From positions 62,001 to 126,000 of the forward strand of contig NZ_JNKI01000002.1 of assembly GCF_000702005.1 (NCBI RefSeq): a DNA stretch of 64,000 nucleotides, in the 5' to 3' direction. This document shows positions 16,211-25,023 of this stretch, piece by piece (the first letter of the stretch is position 1; every line of letters starts with the position of its first letter). This DNA comes from Selenomonas sp. ND2010. Its GTDB lineage: Bacteria; Bacillota; Negativicutes; Selenomonadales; Selenomonadaceae. Both the position numbers and the translations under genes were made by a program. The notes below the pieces were generated by a model, which saw nothing but the letters and a program-made list of their open reading frames with translations, was not told where the DNA came from and did no database searches.

Positions 16211-16639
16211 TTAGTTTTCCACTTCAACCAGTTCGATTTTAAAGTTTAATTCTTTGCCAGCCATTTCGTGATTGGCATCGAAGGTAATGGTGGTTTCGGT
16301 CTTTTCGGTTACGGTTACGGGAACTGGCTGGCCATAGGCATTTTGCAGGGCAACCTTCTGTCCGACTTCGAGTCCTTCGGCCCCTGGCAATTGCGCGATT
16401 TCCATCGTGATGATGTTTTCATCGGATGGCATGCCATAGGCCTCTTCGGGCATCAGATGGATGTCTTTGCTTTCGCCAACGGCCATGTCTTTGACGGCAT
16501 CGTCAAAACCCTTTATCATCATGCCGGCACCGCAGACAAATTCGAGTGGTTCGCCGCGATCGTAAGAGGAATCGAATTTCGTGCCATCGTTAAGGGTACC
16601 TGTGTAGTGAACTTTTACTTTTTTGTTTTCGTTGCTCAT
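16211..16639 (-). CDS. FKBP-type peptidyl-prolyl isomerase, SlyD-like
   Basis: 142 aa. It catalyses cis-trans isomerisation of prolyl bonds and usually has chaperone activity through an inserted IF domain. The FKBP start VKVHYTGTLNDGTKFDSS and the SlyD-type MPEEAYGMPSDENI, followed by the insert (about 70-120), are visible. The histidine-rich metal-binding tail of E. coli SlyD is absent. GGAGA lies 6 nt before the ATG and TATACT (minus strand, 16674-16679) upstream. It follows the glutamine-dependent NAD synthetase on the same strand by 52 bp. Confidence 0.9.
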   Translation of the reverse strand: MSNENKKVKVHYTGTLNDGTKFDSSYDRGEPLEFVCGAGMMIKGFDDAVKDMAVGESKDIHLMPEEAYGMPSDENIITMEIAQLPGAEGLEVGQKVALQNAYGQPVPVTVTEKTETTITFDANHEMAGKELNFKIELVEVEN

Positions 16640-16691
16640 AGTTTGTCTCCATTCTTGTGATAGTGATACGGATAGTATAGCATAAAAGGTC

Positions 16692-18584
16692 TTACGATTT
16701 CAGCAGGGCTGCTTTTAATTCCTGGTAGCGGCGCGTGTAGTAGGGGCCATTTTGGGCTTCCCGGTGATCAAAGCCATAGGCGCGGCGGCTGACCGCAAGG
16801 ATTGGCGGCGCCTGGATGCGTTTGGCAATAGCCATCCCGCAGAAAAGATTCCACCAGCGCTCGAGGTCATCGATGAAGTCTTTCGCTGTGGGAAAATACT
16901 GGGCAACAAGGCCTGGCTTACAGCCAAGATTTTCTTCGACCGTGCCAGCGGCATACCATTCGAGGATATCCTGTGGGGCAGCTTTTTCCCAGCGTTCGAT
17001 AAAGGAACGGAACAGGTAGTCATGGTAGGGGTATTTGAGCGGATCGCCTTTGCCTTCGTCGACATTCTGGGCATTGGAAAGTTCAGCACTTGGTACGATG
17101 TCGATGATGCCCTGGGGGACAACCTCGCGGCCATAGATTTCTTCGTTCATATAGTAAGCCAGTTCATAGACTTGATGCTTCCACAGGTCGGCAAGGGCAG
17201 CGAGGAAGCCCGATTGGTCGCCGTAAAGTGTCGAATAGCCGACCGTTGTTTCGGCTTTGTTCGCATTGCAGGTAAAGCCACCGCCAAAGGCTGCGGCAGC
17301 ACCGGCAAGGACTCTGGCGCTGCGGTCGCGGGCCTGGATGTTTTCGGTGACGAAGGACGAAACCAAAAGATTGGTAGTGCTGCCATCTGTCAGATAGGTC
17401 ATTGGCGTGTGCTCGAGTTGGTCAATCGTATGATCTACGGATTGCTGGATCGGCACAATCATATATTGGCAGCCAAGGTTTTGGGCCAGCTGCTGTGAAA
17501 GTCCCTTGGTGGTTTCTGAGTTGAAGACGCTTGGCATGTTGACCAGGAGCAAGTTCTCCGGTCCAATTACCTTGGCATAAAGAGCGGCGGCGACCGCTGA
17601 GTCAATACCGCCGGAGATGCCGATAACGACTTTTTTCATGTGAATGTTTTCGAGGAATCGTTTGATGCCATAGTGAAGAGCGCGGTAAATATGGGCAATG
17701 TCCTTTTCGTCTGACTTGTCAATGGGGGATGACTGGTCAAGTTTGTCCAAGTCGACAATGGTGAGCTCTTCGGTGTATTCTGGAGCAACCGCAAAGATTT
17801 GGCCATGAGCATTATAAGCGGTACTTGACCCGTCAAAGGTGTAGATGGTCTTGCCGTTGTTCTGAAGACCGATGGCATTGACATAGAAAAGCGGTACGCC
17901 GGCGTCTTTTGCCTGGGCACCAAAGACGCGGTTGCGTTTGTCATTTTTGCCCAGCGTATAGGGGGAGGCCGATATGTTGACGAAAAAGTCTGGCTTATGG
18001 CGGCGGCGAAGCATCTCGATGGGCTCCATCTCATAGTTATCGCTCCAGCCGTCTTCACAAAGCAGACAGCCGACGCGATAGCGCTGGCCGTTGATTTTCA
18101 GCGTTACCGGTGAGAGCAATTGGTCTGGGGTGGTGCCGAGCTCGCGGGCCAGTTTCTGAAGGCTGAAGAAGTGGCGCGTGTCGTCAAATTCCCGATAGTT
18201 TGGCATCAAGGTCTTGATGACATAAGGATATGGCATGTTATCCGGCTGTACCAATTTGCCATCGCGGGCGGTGAAGAGCGCGTTGTATTTGCGTACGCGT
18301 CCGTCGTTGTTCTTTTTTGACCAGTCAACGGCGATGTTGCCAAACATTACCGTTATCCCTGTTGAGGCATTGATAATGTCCTGCCCGAAACTTTCGCAAT
18401 CTTTCAGGAAGGAGGACTGCTCCCAGGTATCTCCTAGCAGATAACCGGGAACGGCCATCTCGGGAAAGATGATGAGGTCGACGTTTTGTTCTTTCGCTGC
18501 GGCTATCATCGACAAGATTTTGGCCGTGTTTTGGTCCGGATGGCCAGGGATAACTTCCATCTGACCCATAGCAATTTTTAACAA
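16692..18584 (-). CDS. nadE: glutamine-dependent NAD+ synthetase
   Basis: 630 aa from a TTG at 18584, which has AAGGAG 10 nt upstream and gives the usual N-terminus (LKIAMGQMEVIPGHP); a longer frame to 18686 is unsupported. Residues of about 1-290 are a nitrilase-type glutaminase with Glu (FPEMAVPGY), Lys and Cys (LLCEDGW). Residues 300-630 are the NAD synthetase domain with P-loop GISGGIDS. It makes NAD from deamido-NAD using glutamine nitrogen. A second, ammonia-only synthetase sits in the salvage operon at 8543. Four copies of the recurrent palindrome lie in this gene. Confidence 0.93.
   Translation of the reverse strand: MLKIAMGQMEVIPGHPDQNTAKILSMIAAAKEQNVDLIIFPEMAVPGYLLGDTWEQSSFLKDCESFGQDIINASTGITVMFGNIAVDWSKKNNDGRVRKYNALFTARDGKLVQPDNMPYPYVIKTLMPNYREFDDTRHFFSLQKLARELGTTPDQLLSPVTLKINGQRYRVGCLLCEDGWSDNYEMEPIEMLRRRHKPDFFVNISASPYTLGKNDKRNRVFGAQAKDAGVPLFYVNAIGLQNNGKTIYTFDGSSTAYNAHGQIFAVAPEYTEELTIVDLDKLDQSSPIDKSDEKDIAHIYRALHYGIKRFLENIHMKKVVIGISGGIDSAVAAALYAKVIGPENLLLVNMPSVFNSETTKGLSQQLAQNLGCQYMIVPIQQSVDHTIDQLEHTPMTYLTDGSTTNLLVSSFVTENIQARDRSARVLAGAAAAFGGGFTCNANKAETTVGYSTLYGDQSGFLAALADLWKHQVYELAYYMNEEIYGREVVPQGIIDIVPSAELSNAQNVDEGKGDPLKYPYHDYLFRSFIERWEKAAPQDILEWYAAGTVEENLGCKPGLVAQYFPTAKDFIDDLERWWNLFCGMAIAKRIQAPPILAVSRRAYGFDHREAQNGPYYTRRYQELKAALLKS
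17711..18328. repeat. four YTGACNNGTCAR-type palindromes in the NAD synthetase gene
   Basis: CTGACTTGTCAA (17711-17722), ATGACTGGTCAA (17729-17740), TTGACCCGTCAA (17825-17836) and TTGACCAGTCAA (18317-18328). Confidence 0.6.
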
Positions 18585-18720
18585 GGGATAAACACTCCTT
18601 AAAATTATTACACAAACATGTATATATTCGCGTAATGTATAATAAAATGTAATTTTTAAAGAAAAACGTGTTTTCTTGAATGACAATCTTATATTTTCTA
18701 TAGGATTCGCCTTTAATATA

Positions 18721-18729
18721 TGATATAAT
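18721..18729 (+). promoter_or_regulatory. extended -10 element for thrC
   Basis: TGA-TATAAT, an extended -10, lies 114 bp before the thrC start; the matching -35 is poor. The rest of the 258-bp divergent region (18585-18842) is AT-rich and shows no other clear signal. Confidence 0.45.
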
Positions 18730-18842
18730 AAACTTCGAATACAGTCTAGAACTATATTTATGACGCAAAAGATAACAAAAGTCCGAGGTAAAATGGTTTG
18801 CTATCGAAATAGAAGCAAGTGGAAAAGAAAGAGGCGGTTGAT

Positions 18843-20330
18843 TTGAAGTATAGCAGTACGAGAGGCAATGGGGTAAAACTTGATTCTGCGCAGGCGATTA
18901 TCCAGGGCCTCGCTACTGATGGTGGTTTGTTTGTACCGGATAGCTTGCCAAAGGTTGACGCGTCCTTTGTTGCCGCTCTGCAAGATCTTTCTTACGAAGA
19001 GCGGGCGGCAAAAGTTCTCGGTTTGTTTTTGACCGATTATACGGAGGAAGAAGTTAAGGGGTGCGTGACGCGTGCTTATGGCAATGGCAAATTTGATGCC
19101 GCTATGCGAGCCCCGGTGAAAATATTTGACGATATGGGTGTGCTCGAACTCTGGCACGGTCCTACTAGTGCCTTCAAGGACATGGCCTTGCAGTTGCTCC
19201 CACAGCTCATGAGTACGGCCCTTAAAAAGACGGGGGAAACGGATGAGGTCTTGATTCTCGTGGCTACGTCTGGCGATACGGGGAAGGCTGCGCTTGAAGG
19301 GTTTCGGGATGTCGATCAGATTAAGATTATGGTCTTCTACCCAGAAGGCGGCGTCAGCCGTATCCAACAGTTGCAGATGCTCACGCAGGAGGGCCGCAAT
19401 GTCAATGTAACGGCAGTCCGCGGCAATTTTGATGATGCGCAGAGTGGTGTCAAGGAAATCTTTAGCGACAAGTCCTTTGCCAAGGAGTTGGAGACTAAGG
19501 GGGTTAAGCTTTCTTCGGCAAATTCCATCAACTGGGGGCGTTTGGTACCACAGATTGTCTATTATTTCAGTGCGTATGCAGATTTGGTGAAAGCTGGCAA
19601 GATCGAAGCCGGTGAGGCGATAAACTTCACGGTGCCGACTGGCAATTTTGGCGATATCCTGGCAGGATTCTATGCAAAATGCATGGGGCTTCCTGTTCAT
19701 AAGTTGATTTGTGCCTCTAACGCGAATAACGTGTTGACAGATTTCTTGCGTACGGGAGTCTACGACCGCAATCGCGATTTCTATAAGACCATTACCCCAT
19801 CGATGGATATTTTGATTTCCAGCAATCTCGAGCGCCTCCTGTTCCATCTGACGGAAGACACCGGAAAGGTTGCTGGCTGGATGAAGGATCTAGCCGTGTC
19901 CGGCCGTTATGAGGTCGGTGGAGAGCTGTTGCAGAAAATCCAACAGACCTTCTGGGCGGATTGGACGGGAGATGACGATACGAAAGAATTAATTGGCCGT
20001 GTCTATGCCGATAAACACTATGTGCCGGATACGCATACGGCAGTTGCTTGGAAAGTGGCCGAAAACTACCAACAGGTAACAAAAGACCGTCATTACATGG
20101 TCATTGCATCGACGGCAAGCCCGTATAAATTCAATGGCAGCGTTTTGGAAGCTCTTCAGGTTGAGACGACAGGGCTTGATGAGTTTGCAATGCTCGATAA
20201 ATTGCAAGAACTCAATGACGACCCAACACCGCAGGGACTGGCATCGTTGCGCAAGAAGCCTTTGCTGCACAAGGATGTCTGTGCGGTAATGGCGATGAAA
20301 CAGGCTGTCCTTGATTTTGCTGCAAGATAA
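18843..20330 (+). CDS. thrC: threonine synthase
   Basis: 495 aa from a TTG at 18843 (AAAGAGG upstream; MKYSSTRGNG is the standard family start); a GTG at 18819 is the alternative. This PLP enzyme converts O-phosphohomoserine to threonine and phosphate. The lysine that binds PLP is in HGPTSAFKDMA (about 104-114), and the phosphate/PLP contacts are seen in ATSGDTGKAA. Length fits the long bacterial form. It is transcribed alone, divergently from the NAD synthetase. With asd and dapB (27-29 kb) it represents the aspartate family. Confidence 0.93.
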   Translation: MKYSSTRGNGVKLDSAQAIIQGLATDGGLFVPDSLPKVDASFVAALQDLSYEERAAKVLGLFLTDYTEEEVKGCVTRAYGNGKFDAAMRAPVKIFDDMGVLELWHGPTSAFKDMALQLLPQLMSTALKKTGETDEVLILVATSGDTGKAALEGFRDVDQIKIMVFYPEGGVSRIQQLQMLTQEGRNVNVTAVRGNFDDAQSGVKEIFSDKSFAKELETKGVKLSSANSINWGRLVPQIVYYFSAYADLVKAGKIEAGEAINFTVPTGNFGDILAGFYAKCMGLPVHKLICASNANNVLTDFLRTGVYDRNRDFYKTITPSMDILISSNLERLLFHLTEDTGKVAGWMKDLAVSGRYEVGGELLQKIQQTFWADWTGDDDTKELIGRVYADKHYVPDTHTAVAWKVAENYQQVTKDRHYMVIASTASPYKFNGSVLEALQVETTGLDEFAMLDKLQELNDDPTPQGLASLRKKPLLHKDVCAVMAMKQAVLDFAAR

Positions 20331-20390
20331 TCAAAAATAGCCGAAATCGGTAGTAAAACGCCAAAAATTTACGGAAAATCGATTTTTTAT

Positions 20391-20432
20391 AAAACACAAC
20401 GGAAACAATAAATGTTTTTGTTGTGTTTTATT
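20391..20432 (+). terminator. thrC terminator
   Basis: AAAACACAAC pairs with GTTGTGTTTT across a loop of about 19 nt, followed by ATTTTATTCTTT. Confidence 0.65.
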
Positions 20433-20497
20433 TTATTCTTTAGTTTTGACAAATAATTGTGATAAATAAAAATTTAAAGCTTTTGGTAAATAAATAG

Positions 20498-20529
20498 TTG
20501 ACATTTATGGAAAAATAAGCTAATATAAT
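20498..20529 (+). promoter_or_regulatory. promoter of pckA
   Basis: A perfect TTGACA (20498-20503) is followed 17 nt on by TAATATAAT (20521-20529), giving two overlapping -10 options. The leader to the start codon is about 75 nt. A further TTGACA and a TTGTGATAAAT half-site upstream (20445-20465) may be regulatory but have no symmetric partner. Confidence 0.7.
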
Positions 20530-20608
20530 ACTCGTGACAGGGCATATGAAAAATTATGACAAAGTCACTCAATTATTTAAACAATTTATGAAAGAGGTTG
20601 AATGTAAA

Positions 20609-22225
20609 ATGGCAAACATCGATCTTAGTCAGTATGGAATCACGGGCGCAACGGAAATCATCCACAATCCGTCTTACAAAACCTTGTTCGCAGAAGAAAC
20701 GAAGGCTGGTCTCGAAGGCTTTGAGGTTGGTCAGGTCTCCGAACTCGGTGCAGTAAATGTTAAGACGGGTATCTTCACGGGCCGTTCGCCTAAAGATAAA
20801 TATATCGTTGATGATGCTACGGCACATGACACGGTATGGTGGGATTCGGAAGAATACCACAACGACAACCATCGTCTGTCCGAAGAGAATTGGGACGTTC
20901 TCAAAGACATCGCGAAGAAAGAGCTCTCCAACAAGAAACTCTATGTTGTTGATGCTTTCTGCGGTGCTAACAAAGATACGCGCATGGCAGTACGTTTCAT
21001 CGTGGAAGTTGCATGGCAGGCACATTTCGTTACGAACATGTTCGTAAAACCGACGGCTGAGGAACTTGAGAACTTCAAACCGGATTTTGTCGTTTACAAC
21101 GCTTCCAAAGCAAAAGTTGAAAACTACAAGGAACTGGGGCTCCATTCGGAAACGGCTGTTGCGTTCAACCTCACGAAACGTGAGCAGGTTATCATCAACA
21201 CTTGGTACGGCGGTGAGATGAAGAAAGGTATGTTCTCCATGATGAACTACTTCCTCCCGCTCAAAGGTATTGCTGCTATGCACTGCTCCGCTAACACGGA
21301 TAAGCAGGGTCAGAACACGGCAATCTTCTTCGGCCTTTCCGGCACGGGTAAAACGACGCTGTCCACGGACCCGAAACGTCTCCTCATTGGTGATGATGAG
21401 CACGGCTGGGATGATGAAGGTATCTTCAACTTCGAGGGTGGCTGCTATGCAAAAGTCATCAACCTTGATATGGAGTCTGAGCCGGACATCTATGGTGCTA
21501 TCAAACGCAACGCTCTGCTTGAGAACGTAACGCTTGACGAGAAAGGCAACATTGATTTTGCCGATAAGACGATCACGGAGAATACGCGTGTATCTTACCC
21601 AATCGATCACATCAAGAGCACGGTTAAAGGCTTTGTCAATGACCGCAGTGCTGCTCCGGCTGCTAAGAGCGTTATCTTCCTTTCTGCTGATGCATTCGGC
21701 GTACTGCCGCCGGTTTCCATCCTGACTCCGGAGCAGACGAAGTACTACTTCCTGTCCGGCTTCACGGCGAAATTGGCTGGTACGGAGCGTGGTATCACGG
21801 AGCCGACGCCGACGTTCTCCGCTTGCTTCGGTCAGGCATTCCTCGAACTCCATCCGACGAAATATGCAGAAGAGCTCGTCAAGAAGATGGAAGCTAACGG
21901 CACGAAAGCTTATCTCGTTAACACGGGTTGGAATGGTTCTGGCAAACGTATCTCCATCAAAGATACGCGTGGTATCATCGATGCTATCCATAGCGGCGCT
22001 ATCAAGAAAGCACCGACCAAGAAAATCCCGATGTTCAATTTGGAAGTTCCGACGGAACTCGAGGGCGTAGATACGAATATCCTCGACCCGAAAGATACCT
22101 ATAAAGATGCTGCTGAGTGGGAAGCAAAAGCTAAAGATCTCGCTGAGCGCTTCATCAAGAACTTCAAGAAATATGAGACGAATGAAGCTGGCAAGGCCCT
22201 CGTCGCTGCTGGCCCGCAGCTTTGA
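20609..22225 (+). CDS. pckA: ATP-dependent phosphoenolpyruvate carboxykinase
   Basis: 538 aa from the ATG at 20609 (GAGG 11 nt upstream); the in-frame upstream ATGs lack a site and would exceed family length. It interconverts oxaloacetate + ATP and PEP + CO2 + ADP; in fumarate/succinate-forming rumen-type anaerobes it typically runs in the carboxylating direction. The kinase P-loop [11 protein letters not shown], the metal-binding GDDEHGWDD and the N-terminal TGRSPKDK are present. Codon use is strikingly biased (ACG, CCG, CTC, AAA), as expected of a very highly expressed gene. Confidence 0.96.
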   Translation: MANIDLSQYGITGATEIIHNPSYKTLFAEETKAGLEGFEVGQVSELGAVNVKTGIFTGRSPKDKYIVDDATAHDTVWWDSEEYHNDNHRLSEENWDVLKDIAKKELSNKKLYVVDAFCGANKDTRMAVRFIVEVAWQAHFVTNMFVKPTAEELENFKPDFVVYNASKAKVENYKELGLHSETAVAFNLTKREQVIINTWYGGEMKKGMFSMMNYFLPLKGIAAMHCSANTDKQGQNTAIFFGLSGTGKTTLSTDPKRLLIGDDEHGWDDEGIFNFEGGCYAKVINLDMESEPDIYGAIKRNALLENVTLDEKGNIDFADKTITENTRVSYPIDHIKSTVKGFVNDRSAAPAAKSVIFLSADAFGVLPPVSILTPEQTKYYFLSGFTAKLAGTERGITEPTPTFSACFGQAFLELHPTKYAEELVKKMEANGTKAYLVNTGWNGSGKRISIKDTRGIIDAIHSGAIKKAPTKKIPMFNLEVPTELEGVDTNILDPKDTYKDAAEWEAKAKDLAERFIKNFKKYETNEAGKALVAAGPQL

Positions 22226-22255
22226 TTCACTCTCTTACACACATCTTCACCTACG

Positions 22256-22287
22256 AAAAAAGGAGTCATGTTTTGACTCCTTTTTTT
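22256..22287 (+). terminator. pckA terminator
   Basis: A 13-bp stem AAAAAAGGAGTCA (22256-22268) with TGACTCCTTTTTT (22274-22286), followed by T/A-rich sequence. Confidence 0.9.
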
Positions 22288-22357
22288 ATTTTTCTCATCG
22301 AATTGCAACAATAGTATGTTATAGTAATAGTTATATAAGTTCGAAGGAGATGATTGT

Positions 22358-23959
22358 TTGAAGTTAGCGAGGATAGTGCTGGGAGGAATCCTGATACTGG
22401 CGGCCAATGTTTTTTTGCTTGGCAGTGTGGAGGCTGCTAAGGGGAAATTGGTCTTTATTCCTCATGATACGCGGCCCATATCTTGCGATGAGACTGCTGA
22501 TGTGGCGCGTGCAGCTGGCTACGAGGTCATTGTTCCGCCGAGAAATCTTTTGAGCGATGGCGTGGATAAACCAGGAAATCCGGAAAAACTATGGGAATGG
22601 GCCGAGCAGAATGTAAAAAATGCCGATGGCGCGATGTTTTCTTCGGATTCCATGATATACGGCGGTCTGGTACCATCGAGAAATCATGAATTGTCTGAAC
22701 AGGATTTAGCCAATCGGGTGAAGCGGTTTGAAAAGATACGCCAGGAGAATCCTAAGCTGAATTTGTACGTTTTTAGTTCGGTTATGCGTACGCCGCGCAG
22801 CGGCCTTTACTCGGGCAATGCAGAACCTGCCTATTATCAGCATTATGGTGCGGATATTTTTCAAGCAACGGCTTATGCGGATAAGGAAGAGATGCAGGGG
22901 TTAGAGCCAATCGAGAAGAAGGCCATGATGCTTCATGAGCAGGCGGTGCCGGCAAAAGTATGGAAGGATTGGCGCACAAGACGCGAAAAGAACGTAAAGG
23001 TGAATGAACAACTGATTGACCTCACGCGCAAGGGGATTATCAGTTATCTGGTCGTTGGCAAAGACGACAATGCGCATTTTTCGCAGACTCATTGCGAAGG
23101 GCGAAAGTTGGAACAATACGGGAAGGACATTCCACGGACAAGATTCCAGGTGTTGGCAGGTATCGATGAATTTGGAGCATTGCTTTTAAGCCGGGCCATT
23201 AACGACTTGGAAAAAGAGATTCCCTTTATTTATGTTCAATATAATGAAGGAAAAGGCGGAGCGACGATTCCTGGATATTCCGATACGCCTATCGATGAAA
23301 CGATTCGCGATTCGGTTCGTACAGCCGGCGGAATGGTGGTGAATAGTCCCAAGCGTGCGGATTTTATTCTGCTCGTAAATACCAATGCGGATGGACGGAC
23401 TGGTGAGGCAAATCAGATTACTGCTGTTGGCAATGGTATTGCTAACGATGGCCGGGATCGCGGAACGACGAAACGGTTTGTTCAGCTGATTCAGAAAAAT
23501 CTCCGTTACGGTACGGCTGTTGGTGTAGCCGATATTGCCTTTGCGAACGGTGCAGATAATGCGTTGATGCAGGCTCTTTATAGAGGAAATTTACTCTATA
23601 AGATTCGTGCCTATGGCGGCTGGAATACGCCGACCAACACGACGGGGTTTGTTATTGCCACGGGTTTGCTTTCGGGACGTATGACCGATGAAGCCGCTGA
23701 TAGTTTGTTGACGCGGCGCTATGTCGAGGACTGGGGATATCAGTCGGTAGTCCGCACGCAGATGGCTAAGAGTATTGCCGGCTTCCGTCGTTGGGATGTT
23801 TACAGCAATATGGGGGATATGGAACCGGGAATTGTCAGCCGGATCAATGTTTTGATGCGGGATTTTGCCATCAAATATTTGCCTCCTTATGAAGGACTTG
23901 ATACTATGGAGGTAACACTTCCTTGGCATCGTATGTTTGAAGCGGATTTTAAATACTGA
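22358..23959 (+). CDS. DUF4127-family exported protein
   Basis: 533 aa from a TTG with GAAGGAGATGATTG upstream. Residues 1-27 (LKLARIVLGGILILAANVFLLGSVEA) are a signal peptide. The body matches the DUF4127 pattern I know: LVFIPHDTRPISCDETADVA near the N-terminus, SSDSMIYGGLVPSR, and VGKDDNAHFS. The family is common in Firmicutes and Bacteroidetes and is uncharacterised; the conserved Asp/His residues suggest a hydrolase-like site, but this is inference. It forms a single-gene unit between two terminators. Confidence 0.8.
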   Translation: MKLARIVLGGILILAANVFLLGSVEAAKGKLVFIPHDTRPISCDETADVARAAGYEVIVPPRNLLSDGVDKPGNPEKLWEWAEQNVKNADGAMFSSDSMIYGGLVPSRNHELSEQDLANRVKRFEKIRQENPKLNLYVFSSVMRTPRSGLYSGNAEPAYYQHYGADIFQATAYADKEEMQGLEPIEKKAMMLHEQAVPAKVWKDWRTRREKNVKVNEQLIDLTRKGIISYLVVGKDDNAHFSQTHCEGRKLEQYGKDIPRTRFQVLAGIDEFGALLLSRAINDLEKEIPFIYVQYNEGKGGATIPGYSDTPIDETIRDSVRTAGGMVVNSPKRADFILLVNTNADGRTGEANQITAVGNGIANDGRDRGTTKRFVQLIQKNLRYGTAVGVADIAFANGADNALMQALYRGNLLYKIRAYGGWNTPTNTTGFVIATGLLSGRMTDEAADSLLTRRYVEDWGYQSVVRTQMAKSIAGFRRWDVYSNMGDMEPGIVSRINVLMRDFAIKYLPPYEGLDTMEVTLPWHRMFEADFKY

Positions 23960-23977
23960 ATGGATAACGGCAAAAAA

Positions 23978-24011
23978 GATGTATCAAAAGGCAAGAGCGT
24001 TTTGATACATC
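23978..24011. terminator. bidirectional terminator
   Basis: A 12-bp stem GATGTATCAAAA (23978-23989) with TTTTGATACATC (24000-24011), with T-runs on both strands, between the convergent DUF4127 and HAD genes. Confidence 0.9.
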
Positions 24012-24022
24012 CTTTTTTCTTT

Positions 24023-24889
24023 TTATGAGAGTGCCTTTCGAATGGCAGCAGCTACGCCATTATGTAGATTATCTTTCGTGATATGGGCAGCCGCTTGCTT
24101 GAGTTCGGCAACACTGTTTTCCATGGCTGTAGCATGAGAGGGGAAAGCCTCAAACATGGAAAGGTCGTTGGTGCCATCGCCAAGTACGAGCACTTCGTCT
24201 TCGGCAATGCCGAGCTTTTTGGTTAGGACTTTTAAGGTGTTGCCCTTGGTGGCAGCAGCGTCGTTGATTTCGATATTGGTACGGAAGCTGGCGGAGATAG
24301 CAAGATGAGGAATCTCGGCCTCCAATCGTTCGGCAAGTGCGGCCAACTTGCCCGGAGCGCGGCTGAAGGTGATAAACTTGGCAATGTTTACATCGCTTTG
24401 CCAGAATTCGTCAAAATCTTTTATGTATTGCAGTTTTTTAAAGTGCGGATTTTTTAGCGACCAGAGGAAGTTTTTTAAGAAATTGGTGCCTGGCCGAACT
24501 TCACGCATGCGGTCTAAAAGACCGCGATAGGTTTTTAGGCGGGAGTTGGCACTGAAATGACCGCGGTCGGTGTAGATTTCCAGGTTGAAACGCTGGAACA
24601 TAGCGATGATTTCGTATATCCTTTGACTGCGTTGGTGGTCGATATAGGCGGCGTGAAGCAGCGTGTGGTCAGGGGTGTGGAGTTCGGCCCCGTTCATCGT
24701 TAAATAGTAGGGGGAAAGACCGTAACTTTCAATGAAGGCTTGGACATCTGCCATGATGCGGCCGGTGGCTATGACAAATTTTATTCCCTGTTGTTGGGCT
24801 GCGCGGATAGCGGCGATGTTTTCGGGTGATATTTGATGGTTGCCGTCAAGCAAAGTCCCATCCATATCGGTAGCAATTAATCGTATCAT
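24023..24889 (-). CDS. Cof-type HAD-superfamily phosphatase
   Basis: 288 aa from the ATG at 24889 (CAGGAGGATTCAA upstream); the frame extends to 25024 without support and would overlap recG. HAD motif I is DMDGTLLDG (about 7-15), motif II lies in FVIATGR, and motifs III/IV in the late K and GDGTNDLSMF. The C2B cap of Cof proteins fits the length. Cof enzymes dephosphorylate sugar phosphates, flavins or pyridoxal phosphate; the substrate is unknown. Confidence 0.88.
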   Translation of the reverse strand: MIRLIATDMDGTLLDGNHQISPENIAAIRAAQQQGIKFVIATGRIMADVQAFIESYGLSPYYLTMNGAELHTPDHTLLHAAYIDHQRSQRIYEIIAMFQRFNLEIYTDRGHFSANSRLKTYRGLLDRMREVRPGTNFLKNFLWSLKNPHFKKLQYIKDFDEFWQSDVNIAKFITFSRAPGKLAALAERLEAEIPHLAISASFRTNIEINDAAATKGNTLKVLTKKLGIAEDEVLVLGDGTNDLSMFEAFPSHATAMENSVAELKQAAAHITKDNLHNGVAAAIRKALS

Positions 24890-25023
24890 TTGAATCCTCC
24901 TGTCGTTTTTATTATAAAGATAGGGAGCATGGATAGCAAGGTATTGTACAGGTTTTGCCATTGTGGGAAAGGAGCGTTTTTGGTAGAATGAAAGAGTACA
25001 AACGAATGTTTTAGGTGATAACA

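Noticed and set aside
18801-19847. 348-codon frame opposite thrC
   Set aside because: Shadow of thrC; no ribosome-binding site or domain.
20440-20470. CRP/FNR/Rex-type operator upstream of pckA
   Set aside because: Only a half-site (TTGTGATAAAT) is present without a symmetric partner.
20573-21991. 472-codon frame opposite pckA
   Set aside because: pckA has extreme codon bias that leaves the complementary frame open; the translation resembles nothing.
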